From Candidatus Poseidoniales archaeon (GTDB taxonomy: Archaea > Thermoplasmatota > Poseidoniia > Poseidoniales > Poseidoniaceae), in the NCBI GenBank assembly GCA_012959845.1, contig DUCL01000232.1, positions 1 through 8,954 on the forward strand: a DNA stretch of 8,954 nt. Reading direction: 5' to 3'. Shown here in pieces: positions 1-6,132 of this stretch. Position 1 is the stretch's first letter. Every line of letters begins with the position of its first letter. The notes beneath the pieces are model-generated. The model was not told where the DNA came from. It was given only the letters and a program-made list of their open reading frames with translations, and ran no database searches. The position numbers and the translations under genes were made by a program.

Positions 1-2
1 GA

Positions 3-707
3 AGCGAAGTAGTACGTATCAAAGAAACTCCGGCTGAAAAATCATATGCAATTCGTTTCAAACTACTACCTCTAAGTGAAGAGGAGTTTGCAGTTCTATG
101 CGCACCTGTTGACCTAACACATGTCGATGTTCAAGAAAGAGGAAAAGGCAAGAGAAACAAACGCAGAAAGAATCGTCGTGGCGATAGAAAGGATGACCAT
201 ACCAAACCATTGCCTTCGGTAATTGAAACCGAAACTGTCGCTACAAGCGAAGAGGAATTACTTGCCATGAAGAAGGGTGAATTAGTTGAGTTGGCAACTT
301 CATTGGAACTTTCAAAGACTGGTACAAAGGCAGTCCTCATCGAACGAATTATGCAAGCGGGACCACCTGCTCCAACATATTTTGAACTTCCAACTAATGA
401 AATTATTCGTGAAGTTGTTAACAAATTAGCAGGTGTTAAACTGGCACAAAGAACTCCAGAACGTGTTGCTCATAGACGCGCTGATTTAATCAGAAGAAGA
501 GTCGTTTACGAAACCAGTGATGTGGTTATTGATATTGATGAAGATGGTGAAAGAGAGGTTGAGTTCACCCTTAGATGTGAATCTGGAACATATGTCAAGG
601 AGACAGTGCATGGCGATGGCGGTAGAACTCAGCCAAGCATTTCTTCACTCATCAAAGCCAAATGCGACGTCGTATGGTTAGATGTTGCAGATATTCATGC
701 AGATTGA
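3..707 (+). CDS. pus10: tRNA pseudouridine synthase Pus10, C-terminal part, with inserted SAP-like domain (5' end outside window)
   Basis: The reading frame is open from the first bases and ends at TGA 705-707, giving the last 234 residues. The final ~90 match the archaeal Pus10 C-terminus: QRTPERVAHRRADLIR (149-164), the CESGTYVKE strand (192-200) and GDGGRTQPS (204-212). Archaeal Pus10 makes pseudouridine 54 and 55 in the tRNA T-loop. The THUMP-like domain and catalytic Asp would lie upstream of the window. Between the strand ending near residue 32 and the QRTP motif lies extra material of about 85 residues: a very basic linker (46-66) and a helix pair ending SKTGTKAVLIERI (104-116), which fits the SAP nucleic-acid-binding motif. 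Ordinary archaeal Pus10, as I recall it, lacks this. It is the first of five co-directional information-processing genes. The family call is firm; the SAP call is motif-based. Confidence 0.9.
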   Translation, partial: SEVVRIKETPAEKSYAIRFKLLPLSEEEFAVLCAPVDLTHVDVQERGKGKRNKRRKNRRGDRKDDHTKPLPSVIETETVATSEEELLAMKKGELVELATSLELSKTGTKAVLIERIMQAGPPAPTYFELPTNEIIREVVNKLAGVKLAQRTPERVAHRRADLIRRRVVYETSDVVIDIDEDGEREVEFTLRCESGTYVKETVHGDGGRTQPSISSLIKAKCDVVWLDVADIHAD

Positions 708-713
708 GAATTA

Positions 714-726
714 ATTGCCGAGCAAT
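714..726 (+). other. Small inverted repeat after pus10
   Basis: ATTGC (714-718) and GCAAT (722-726) form a perfect 5-bp stem with a three-base loop, starting 7 bases after the Pus10 stop and followed by a C5 run and TTT. It may mark a 3' end or processing site. The T run is too short for a convincing archaeal terminator. Confidence 0.25.
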
Positions 727-760
727 CCCCCTTTCTGAACAATATTACGCGTCGCGGTTC

Positions 761-766
761 TTATAT
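761..766 (+). promoter_or_regulatory. Candidate TATA box for the L21e-Rpo4-DUF655-KsgA cluster
   Basis: TTATAT lies in the 130-nt space between pus10 and the L21e gene. Initiation about 25 nt downstream would fall near position 790 and leave a leader of roughly 48 nt. The bases in front do not form a strong BRE. A possible 5-bp hairpin (GGCGA 767-771 with TCGCC 779-783) lies just downstream. This is inferred from position and AT content only; readthrough from pus10 is equally possible. Confidence 0.3.
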
Positions 767-824
767 GGCGAAGGCAGGTCGCCGAAGTGTTCCGAAGGTG
801 CGTAATTGCAAGTTTGGAATATTT

Positions 825-830
825 GGAGGT
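825..830 (+). promoter_or_regulatory. Shine-Dalgarno site fixing the L21e start
   Basis: GGAGGT is followed by seven bases and ATG 838. It decides in favour of this ATG over upstream in-frame GTG/TTG codons, and the protein then begins with the typical L21e N-terminus MKRSKGSRQGTR. Confidence 0.75.
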
Positions 831-837
831 CACCAAC

Positions 838-1128
838 ATGAAGCGATCAAAGGGTTCACGTCAAGGAACACGCAGTATTCTACGCCGTCGAAAGAGTGCG
901 CGAAGTAAACTAAATATTAGCCGCGTAATGCATCAATACGAAGAAGGTGACCGTGTTGCAATCGTCCTAGATGGCGGTCAACAAATGGGTATGCCTCACC
1001 GCCGTTTCCACGGCCGCACTGGATTTATTCAACACCGTCAAGGAGTCGCTTGGATTGTTGCTGTTAAAGACGGCAACATGCAAAAGACCGTGATTGCACG
1101 ACCTGAACACCTACGCCCACTTGAGTGA
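838..1128 (+). CDS. rpl21e: Large-subunit ribosomal protein L21e (eL21)
   Basis: The 96-residue basic protein matches archaeal/eukaryotic eL21, a structural protein of the 50S subunit. It has a basic N-terminal tail (1-25), the EEGDRVAIVLDGG SH3-like strand region (35-47), the signature MGMPHRRFHGRTG (50-62) and the closing RPEHLRPLE (88-96). Length is normal for archaeal L21e. The start at ATG 838 is set by a strong SD. It stands directly before the RNA polymerase subunit F gene, as in many euryarchaea, so ribosomal protein and polymerase subunit production are probably coupled. No unusual residues were noticed. Confidence 0.96.
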   Translation: MKRSKGSRQGTRSILRRRKSARSKLNISRVMHQYEEGDRVAIVLDGGQQMGMPHRRFHGRTGFIQHRQGVAWIVAVKDGNMQKTVIARPEHLRPLE

Positions 1129-1133
1129 TTTTA

Positions 1134-1496
1134 ATGGCTGAAGAAGAGAAATATATTGATTTCGCAACTGTGCGTGATATGCTATTGAGCGCTCAAGAGC
1201 GTCGTAATGCATTAACTTACGAACAAAAGGCTGCTCTGCAACATGCTGAGTGGGCTGCAAGTACTAAGCGTAATGGCTACCCAACTACTCCAGAGGTCTT
1301 TGAATCTCTACGTGTTGCTTTAACTGAAACTGAGATTCTATCTCAGCATCCAGCCCTTGCGGCTAAATTGGCAGAATTAATGCCAATGTACCCTGATGAT
1401 GTGAAGGCTGTTCTTGCAAGCCGCCGTATCACCATAGATGACAATGATATTTCTACCATTTTAGAAATCGTCCGTCAAGAAATTGGATTTGAGTGA
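1134..1496 (+). CDS. rpoF: DNA-directed RNA polymerase subunit Rpo4/F (Rpb4 homologue)
   Basis: The 120-residue protein resembles archaeal Rpo4 (RpoF/Rpb4), which pairs with Rpo7 to form the polymerase stalk that binds emerging RNA and aids initiation and processivity. The N-terminal strand and first helix hold TVRDMLLSAQERRNALTYEQ (12-31), fitting the family pattern of a helix followed by E/A-L-T/S-YEQ. The HRDC-like C-terminal part contains LAAKLAELMPMYPDDVKAVL (75-94), where family members have a Leu-Pro followed by a helix start. ATG 1134 was chosen: GAGTGAT-type SD bases sit about five nt upstream within the L21e stop. A GTG at 1125 overlapping the L21e stop is an alternative. The gene follows L21e with a 5-nt gap, supporting one transcript. 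Confidence 0.9.
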   Translation: MAEEEKYIDFATVRDMLLSAQERRNALTYEQKAALQHAEWAASTKRNGYPTTPEVFESLRVALTETEILSQHPALAAKLAELMPMYPDDVKAVLASRRITIDDNDISTILEIVRQEIGFE

Positions 1497-1514
1497 AAAC
1501 TTACCCCCCCCCTT

Positions 1515-1520
1515 GAGGTG
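1515..1520 (+). promoter_or_regulatory. Shine-Dalgarno site of the DUF655 gene, preceded by a C9 run
   Basis: GAGGTG lies five bases before ATG 1526 and supports that start. Directly upstream, 1504-1512 is a run of nine C, the longest homopolymer noticed in the window. It is in untranslated sequence, so a miscount would not alter either reading frame. Confidence 0.7.
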
Positions 1521-1525
1521 TTGAA

Positions 1526-2383
1526 ATGAGCGGCATGAATCGTGACCGTCAGACAAAGGTTCCATCTCGTAAGAGTAAAACCGGTTCTGAACCGAAAACA
1601 TCAATCTCTCGTCCAGCGGAAGGAAGAAGTGTAATTCCACCGACCTCTAAGGCAAAGCCTGTGCAAGCAAAGAAGGATGCCCCACGAAAGGATAGTCGGT
1701 CAAACCGTCAGCATAGTGGAGGAAATAACAATCAAGGTGCTAATCAAAAACGCCCTAACCAAAGAGGAGACAACCGTGGTGGAGGTCGCCAAGGTGGCAG
1801 AAACCATGATTCAAGAAGTACCACTCAAAGGATTTCTCCAATAGCAGAAGAAAACTGGGCTCGTGTCATTGAACATAATACTGTTGACAACATTATTACA
1901 GCCATTACCGAAGGGAAATTATTCATGTGCCGACTTTCAGCAAAGAAAGGTATTGAGGCTTTGAATCCAACTGATAGAATCTATATTGGGCTTGATCAAT
2001 CTAAGAAAGTCCACGTCGATGCTTTTGTCGGTGGAGCAAAACTTGACCTCATGAGCAACTATGCTCGTCAAGATATGCCTTTAGTTGTTCAATTATTTGT
2101 TGAAGATAATTCGCAACACTTTATTGAAGCATTTTTCAATGTCGCTGGTAATCTTTCCCTTAAGCAACATGCGTTTGAACTTCTTCCTGGTGTTGGCAAT
2201 AAAAAGGCAATGCAAATGGTAAAGGAAAGAAGAATCTCTTCAGGATTCAATAGTTTGGAAGAACTAAATCAATCCTGCAACATCGATGCGGCTGAATTAC
2301 TAGCAAAACGATTCATTTTGGAGATTGAAGACCGAAGCATTGAACCACGCTTAATTGACCTCTTGCTTCCGGTGAAAGCATGA
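1526..2383 (+). CDS. DUF655 family helix-hairpin-helix protein with disordered RGG-like N-terminal extension
   Basis: The 285-residue protein has two parts. Residues 1-105 are low-complexity and strongly basic (Lys, Arg, Ser, Gln, Asn, Gly), with an RG/GR-rich stretch around 80-92 (QRGDNRGGGRQGGR). Residues 108-283 match archaeal DUF655: the strand reading RIYIGLDQSKKVHV (151-164), FIEAFFNVAGNLSLKQHAFE (199-218), and the helix-hairpin-helix ELLPGVGNKKAMQMVKERR (218-236), which in this family is predicted to bind nucleic acid. The usual family member is about 180-200 residues, so the N-terminus is an extension. The family's function is not established; its place between rpoF and ksgA points to an RNA or ribosome role. 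It overlaps ksgA by four bases (ATGA), implying translational coupling. Confidence 0.85.
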   Translation: MSGMNRDRQTKVPSRKSKTGSEPKTSISRPAEGRSVIPPTSKAKPVQAKKDAPRKDSRSNRQHSGGNNNQGANQKRPNQRGDNRGGGRQGGRNHDSRSTTQRISPIAEENWARVIEHNTVDNIITAITEGKLFMCRLSAKKGIEALNPTDRIYIGLDQSKKVHVDAFVGGAKLDLMSNYARQDMPLVVQLFVEDNSQHFIEAFFNVAGNLSLKQHAFELLPGVGNKKAMQMVKERRISSGFNSLEELNQSCNIDAAELLAKRFILEIEDRSIEPRLIDLLLPVKA

Positions 2384-3255
2384 GGGGAGCCCGCTGGCTG
2401 GTCGATTCTTTGCGCGCAAAGCAAGATATTGACAAATCATTAGGACAACATTTCTTAATTTCTGATGAATTAATTGCTCGCGCTGTTGAACTTGCTGAAG
2501 TCAATTCAAATGACCATGTTCTTGAGATAGGCCCTGGGCCTGGTGTGCTTACTGAAGCACTTCTTGAAACCGGATGTAAGTTGACTGCAATTGAAATTGA
2601 TGAGGGCGCGGTTGGACACTTAAACGATGCTTTCGCACCAGAGATAATATCTGGCCAATTGGAATTGATTTTAGGGGATGCCTTATCCTCTAATTGGCCC
2701 ACCGATTTGAGTAAGGTTGTTGCAAATATTCCCTTTCAAATATCATCTCCGTTGATTGAATTGCTAACTCGCCACCAAAGAAGCCCTCATACAGAAGAAC
2801 TTTCTGATGTCGTAATGTTAGTTCAAGAAGAGTTCGCTGAAAGATTGGTGATGGAATATGAATCCGATGTCGGCTCACTTGGAATGACTGTACTATTAGA
2901 TTGGAATAGTGAGATTGAAGACAAAGTTGCACCGCATAATTTCAGCCCAAATCCAAAAGTCCATTCGCGCTATGTGCACATGACCCCTCAACAAGAAGAA
3001 TTACCATGTGACAAACGACTTGTACGTTTGCTAATACATACTGCATTTGCAGAGAGAAGGAAAAAAATGCGTTCAACTCTAAAGCGGGTTCCAAAAAGGC
3101 TTAATCGGATTCCTAAATGGCATTCCACTAGATGGAAAGAAGCATATTCTGCTATTGTTGAAGATGAGATAATGGATGCAAGACCGGAAGAATTAGAATT
3201 CGAAGACTGGCTTAAATTAGCCAGTGATTTGACTTCTTTTGGTGAAGAAGAGTGA
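2380..3255 (+). CDS. ksgA: 16S rRNA dimethyladenosine transferase KsgA/Dim1
   Basis: This is the SAM-dependent enzyme that dimethylates two adjacent adenines in the helix 45 loop of small-subunit rRNA during late 30S assembly. All hallmarks are seen: LGQHFL (21-26), SAM motif I EIGPGPGVLT (49-58), the acidic motif II IEID (71-74), GDAL (99-102), catalytic NIPF (116-119), the VQEEFAERL segment (148-156), FSPNPKVHS (188-196) and FAERRKKMRSTL (223-234) of the C-terminal domain. Length (291) is slightly above the usual 260-280, with a short Glu-rich C-terminal tail (final residues FGEEE). The start ATG 2380 overlaps the DUF655 stop and has GGTGA four nt upstream. The tail codes into the region where the corA frame may begin. 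The HemK-type methyltransferase gene often found next in euryarchaea is absent. Confidence 0.95.
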   Translation: MRGARWLVDSLRAKQDIDKSLGQHFLISDELIARAVELAEVNSNDHVLEIGPGPGVLTEALLETGCKLTAIEIDEGAVGHLNDAFAPEIISGQLELILGDALSSNWPTDLSKVVANIPFQISSPLIELLTRHQRSPHTEELSDVVMLVQEEFAERLVMEYESDVGSLGMTVLLDWNSEIEDKVAPHNFSPNPKVHSRYVHMTPQQEELPCDKRLVRLLIHTAFAERRKKMRSTLKRVPKRLNRIPKWHSTRWKEAYSAIVEDEIMDARPEELEFEDWLKLASDLTSFGEEE

Positions 3256-3304
3256 TTTGACTGCCCTCGCAACTCTTAGAAGAGAGGCGCGGCACCGCAG
3301 ATTC

Positions 3305-4306
3305 ATGGCCGAGTTGCGTTTACAGACGGCTTCCGGTATCATTGATACTGAAGCCTTCACCCTTGATACGGTAGCTGATGCTATCAAAGGCAAGGGATTA
3401 TCTTGGTTAGATATCAAGAGGCCGGATGATTCTGTGAAGAATTTCTTGCTCAATGTAATGGAATTTGATGAACTCGCTGTTGAGGATATTTTTGGCCATG
3501 CCGATACTACTGCAATGAAATTTAGCAACCACCGCTTCGTTGTTGTCAATGCACGTGATGCTGATAATCAACTAGACACTGAACCGGTTGCAATTTTCCT
3601 AAGTGATGATTTGATTATCACTGTGCGTCATACAAGTATTCCTGCTCTAATGAAATTCCGTCGTAGATTCAAGGAAGCAGAAGATGATGAACTCGCTCTT
3701 GGAATAGATTTCTTGTTGTATGAAATGCTAGATGCTATTGCAGATGACTGGCAACCAATTCTTGGGCGCTATTCAAAAACTCTTGATGAATTAGAATTCT
3801 GCGTATTTGACCCTGAAGAAAAATACGATAACTTGCTCGAAGGTTTACACGATTTGAAGAGACATCTTCGTGAAGCGAGCAAGTCGATTGAATCCCTCCA
3901 CGCCGTCACATTGAGAATGTTGAACCAAAAATTGAAATTGATCTCTTCTGGAGTTACCGTCTATTTCTCCGATTTGAACCAACTTTGTACTGCATTGGTC
4001 AAGAGAGCCAACAACTATTCCGCTGGTGCAACATCAACAAGAGATACCTATCTCTCCAACATCTCAATGGAATTATCAAAATCAAATGCGCAATTAACTG
4101 AAGTGATGACGACACTAACCATTATCGGTGCTATCATGCTTCCATTGACATTAATCGCTGGAATTTTCGGCATGAACAATGAGGATTTACCTCTAGATAT
4201 GGTTGGTGGATTTTGGGGCATTATCAGTATGATGACCATTTTCGCTGTTTCTATGCTGGTGATGTTTTGGCGCCGTGGTTGGTTGAATAACTTCGCCAAA
4301 AAATGA
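3305..4306 (+). CDS. corA: CorA-type Mg2+ (divalent cation) channel
   Basis: The protein is 333 residues from ATG 3305. The cytoplasmic N-terminal alpha/beta domain contains WLDIKRP (34-40) and HRFVVVNARD (76-85), followed by long helices rich in charged residues (about 135-265). Two C-terminal membrane segments follow (about 269-288 and 301-322), with the diagnostic GMN at 289-291 in the pore loop (IFGMNNEDLP). The basic C-terminus FWRRGWLNNFAKK is typical. CorA forms a membrane pentamer that takes up Mg2+ and sometimes Co2+ or Ni2+. The start is uncertain. The frame is open back to TTG 3239 and GTG 3242, which would overlap the end of ksgA and add a basic helix; no start has a good SD at normal spacing. 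It follows ksgA directly and may be cotranscribed, which makes sense since ribosomes need Mg2+. Confidence 0.92.
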   Translation: MAELRLQTASGIIDTEAFTLDTVADAIKGKGLSWLDIKRPDDSVKNFLLNVMEFDELAVEDIFGHADTTAMKFSNHRFVVVNARDADNQLDTEPVAIFLSDDLIITVRHTSIPALMKFRRRFKEAEDDELALGIDFLLYEMLDAIADDWQPILGRYSKTLDELEFCVFDPEEKYDNLLEGLHDLKRHLREASKSIESLHAVTLRMLNQKLKLISSGVTVYFSDLNQLCTALVKRANNYSAGATSTRDTYLSNISMELSKSNAQLTEVMTTLTIIGAIMLPLTLIAGIFGMNNEDLPLDMVGGFWGIISMMTIFAVSMLVMFWRRGWLNNFAKK

Positions 4307-4346
4307 ATAATTCATCAAGCGATAGTTGATGAACCGTTGACCGGTT
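4303..4346 (+). repeat. Nest of three overlapping inverted repeats between corA and xseA
   Basis: Three dyads overlap end to end: ATGAAT (4303-4308) with ATTCAT (4310-4315); TTCATCAA (4311-4318) with TTGATGAA (4326-4333), a perfect 8-bp stem with a seven-base loop; and AACCG (4332-4336) with CGGTT (4342-4346). GTTGA/GTTGT also recurs at 4325, 4336 and 4344. Because arms are shared, the hairpins would be mutually exclusive in RNA. The nest starts inside the corA stop codon and ends nine bases before xseA. No T run follows, so it does not look like a simple archaeal terminator; an operator or RNA control element is possible. Confidence 0.55.
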
Positions 4347-4355
4347 GTCACTAAT

Positions 4356-5615
4356 ATGTCAAGGGGTGCTGAGGTCACTACAGGTCCTATCCCCATAGGT
4401 CAATTTGTTGCCCTAGTAAAATCTACTTTGAAAAGAGACCCTTTGTTTCAGCATCAAGTCTTGAAAGGGGAAGTAAGTGGTATGAAAGTTGCTCGTTCTG
4501 GGCATACCTATTTTGACTTAAGAGATGACCAAGGACAAATGAGTTGTGCTATTTGGAAAAATAGATGTCATATTGATGGTTCAATAAAGGATGGAAGTGA
4601 AGTGGTTATCATCGCTAGCATTGATGTCTATGCACCAAGAGGGAGCATGACATTATCCGTTGAAAAAATAGAGCCGGTTAGCACTATTGGGGCCTTGGAA
4701 GAAACTCGAAGGAAATTAATTTCGGCTCTTCGGGATGATGGCTCGCTCGATAGGCCGCGTCTACAAATTCCGCAGATTCCAAAACATATTGCCATCATCA
4801 CAGGCGCTGGCTCGGCCGCATTATCGGATATGCAGCGATTGATAGAAAATCGCTGGCCTGGCCTTAGACGTACGATTATTGGAGTCACCGTTCAAGGAGA
4901 TGGTTCCGCTTCCAATATTTGTCAAGCATTGGCCGCGGCAAGGGAAATGAGTAAGCCTGAAATTGCAAAGAAGTTACAACGCCCTGTTGTTGATTTGATA
5001 ATTGTCGCCCGCGGTGGCGGTTCTGCTGAAGACCTATGGACATTCAATCTAGAAGCGGTGGCTCGTGCTATCATTGCCAGCCCTGTTCCAGTGATTTCTG
5101 CTATCGGTCATGAATCGGATATTTTAGTTTCAGATTTGGTCGCTGATATTCGTGCCTCAACGCCGTCTAATGCAATTGAAAGGTGTGTACCGGAAAAGAA
5201 TAGCATCTTAATGTGGTTTGATGAAATTGAAGGAAGACTTGAAAATTCTGTATTGCGAAGATTTGGCGAATCTCGTCAACACCTGATTTCGTTAACTGCG
5301 AGGTTGCGCCTAGCCCCCTTGGCCGGATTATCAAAAGCAAAAGACAAATTGAATGGTCTGAAAATGCGTATCAATAGTTCGTCCCAACAAATGCTTTCCA
5401 GCGAAAAATCACGATTGGTTCGAATAGAGACAATCTTACAATCATCTCATCCTAAACGCGTGCTTGAAAGAGGTTATTCAATGGCGCAAACAACGGATGG
5501 AGAGATTCTAAGTAGTGTGAAAAATATTACTTCAGGCCAAGAAATTACCATGACTTTTGCAGATGGTTCAGCCTTTGCTGACATTACAAAAATAATTGAG
5601 GATGATGAAAAATGA
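4356..5615 (+). CDS. xseA: Exodeoxyribonuclease VII large subunit
   Basis: XseA is the catalytic subunit of exonuclease VII, which degrades single-stranded DNA from both ends into oligonucleotides. In order: an OB-fold (about 13-108, with SGHTYFDLRDDQGQMSCAIW at 48-67), a linker, then the catalytic domain with ITGAGSAALSDMQ (148-160, conserved Asp158), VARGGGSAEDLW (217-228, Arg219), and SAIGHESDILVSDLVADIRA (248-267, His252 and Asp255). The residues known as essential in the E. coli enzyme appear conserved. A helical region (280-360) and the closing HPKRVLERGYS (365-375) follow. At 419 residues it is somewhat shorter than E. coli XseA, mainly in the coiled coil. No SD precedes ATG 4356, so the mRNA may be leaderless or the start may rely on the repeat-rich leader. 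ExoVII is mainly bacterial; codon use looks like its neighbours. Confidence 0.95.
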   Translation: MSRGAEVTTGPIPIGQFVALVKSTLKRDPLFQHQVLKGEVSGMKVARSGHTYFDLRDDQGQMSCAIWKNRCHIDGSIKDGSEVVIIASIDVYAPRGSMTLSVEKIEPVSTIGALEETRRKLISALRDDGSLDRPRLQIPQIPKHIAIITGAGSAALSDMQRLIENRWPGLRRTIIGVTVQGDGSASNICQALAAAREMSKPEIAKKLQRPVVDLIIVARGGGSAEDLWTFNLEAVARAIIASPVPVISAIGHESDILVSDLVADIRASTPSNAIERCVPEKNSILMWFDEIEGRLENSVLRRFGESRQHLISLTARLRLAPLAGLSKAKDKLNGLKMRINSSSQQMLSSEKSRLVRIETILQSSHPKRVLERGYSMAQTTDGEILSSVKNITSGQEITMTFADGSAFADITKIIEDDEK

Positions 5616-5824
5616 ATGAAAAAATAAGTTATAACGAAGCGGTATCTAGATTGGAAACTATTGTTTCTGAATTAGAAAAAGGAGGAAAGGGTCTTGATGA
5701 AACATTGGCGATGTTTGAAGAAGGGGCAGCACTGTTGAAGGTTTGTCAAAGCGAATTAGATGCTGCTGAAGGCCGACTCGCCGAACTTAGTTTAGAAGAA
5801 ATTAATTCACAAATAGAAGGATAG
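5612..5824 (+). CDS. xseB: Exodeoxyribonuclease VII small subunit
   Basis: The 70-residue protein is a full-length XseB, the helical subunit that coats the coiled-coil arm of XseA and is needed for an active holoenzyme. The family pattern is clear: SYNEAVSRLETIVSELEKG (6-24), then LDETLAMFEEGAALLKVCQS (28-47) and an AAEGRLAEL end. It forms two helices with a short turn. The ATG lies in an ATGA overlap with the xseA stop, so the two subunits are translationally coupled, which suits complex assembly in fixed proportion. A DUF59-like gene follows after eight bases. Confidence 0.93.
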   Translation: MNEKISYNEAVSRLETIVSELEKGGKGLDETLAMFEEGAALLKVCQSELDAAEGRLAELSLEEINSQIEG

Positions 5825-5832
5825 GTGCAATA

Positions 5833-6132
5833 ATGTCTAAGCGAAAACATGAGGCTCTAAAACGCCGTGTTGTTCGTTTATTATCCGATTGGAAAGATCC
5901 TCATCAATCAGTTCCATTGACCAAATCAGATATTGTTCAAGCGATTGATGTCGCTGAAGATGGAGAAACAAATCTCACAATAAAACCATCACGGCCGCAC
6001 TGTCCTTGTTGCTTATTGGATTTAGATTCGTTGCGCAAGAAAATTTGTGAAGTAAAGGGAGTTACTTTTGTACAATTTACAATTGTGGGTGTTCCTGCTA
6101 GCGAACGCTGGACTAGGATTTTGAACCGATAG
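5833..6132 (+). CDS. Small MIP18/DUF59-like protein with CPCC motif (possible iron-sulfur assembly factor)
   Basis: The 99-residue protein starts at ATG 5833 with GGTG five bases upstream, overlapping the xseB stop. A basic N-terminus (KRKHEALKRRVVR) leads into a short alpha/beta domain whose pattern resembles MIP18/DUF59 (SufT-like) proteins: a strand NLTIKPSRP (47-55), HCPCC (56-60) at the helix start where DUF59 proteins often have a conserved Cys-Pro, a helix LDSLRKKICEVKGV (64-77), a strand TFVQFTIVGV (78-87), and a Trp near the end (W93). DUF59 proteins assist Fe-S cluster assembly. The usual N-terminal DP motif is only weakly recognisable (KDP 21-23), so the family call is moderate. 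It appears to be the third gene of the xseAB transcript and overlaps the opposing membrane-protein gene by 20 bases. Confidence 0.6.
   Translation: MSKRKHEALKRRVVRLLSDWKDPHQSVPLTKSDIVQAIDVAEDGETNLTIKPSRPHCPCCLLDLDSLRKKICEVKGVTFVQFTIVGVPASERWTRILNR

Noticed and set aside
1504..1512. Run of nine C as a possible frameshift or slippage site
   Set aside because: It lies between the Rpo4 stop and the DUF655 SD, outside coding sequence, so it cannot shift a protein frame; its length may be a sequencing uncertainty.
2313..2932. Minus-strand open frames opposite ksgA
   Set aside because: They lie wholly against a gene with all KsgA motifs, carry no family features and are shadow frames.
4356..5824. 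xseAB as assembly contamination from a bacterium
   Set aside because: Base composition and start/stop overlap style match the neighbours, and no junction is visible; xse genes are known in other archaea.
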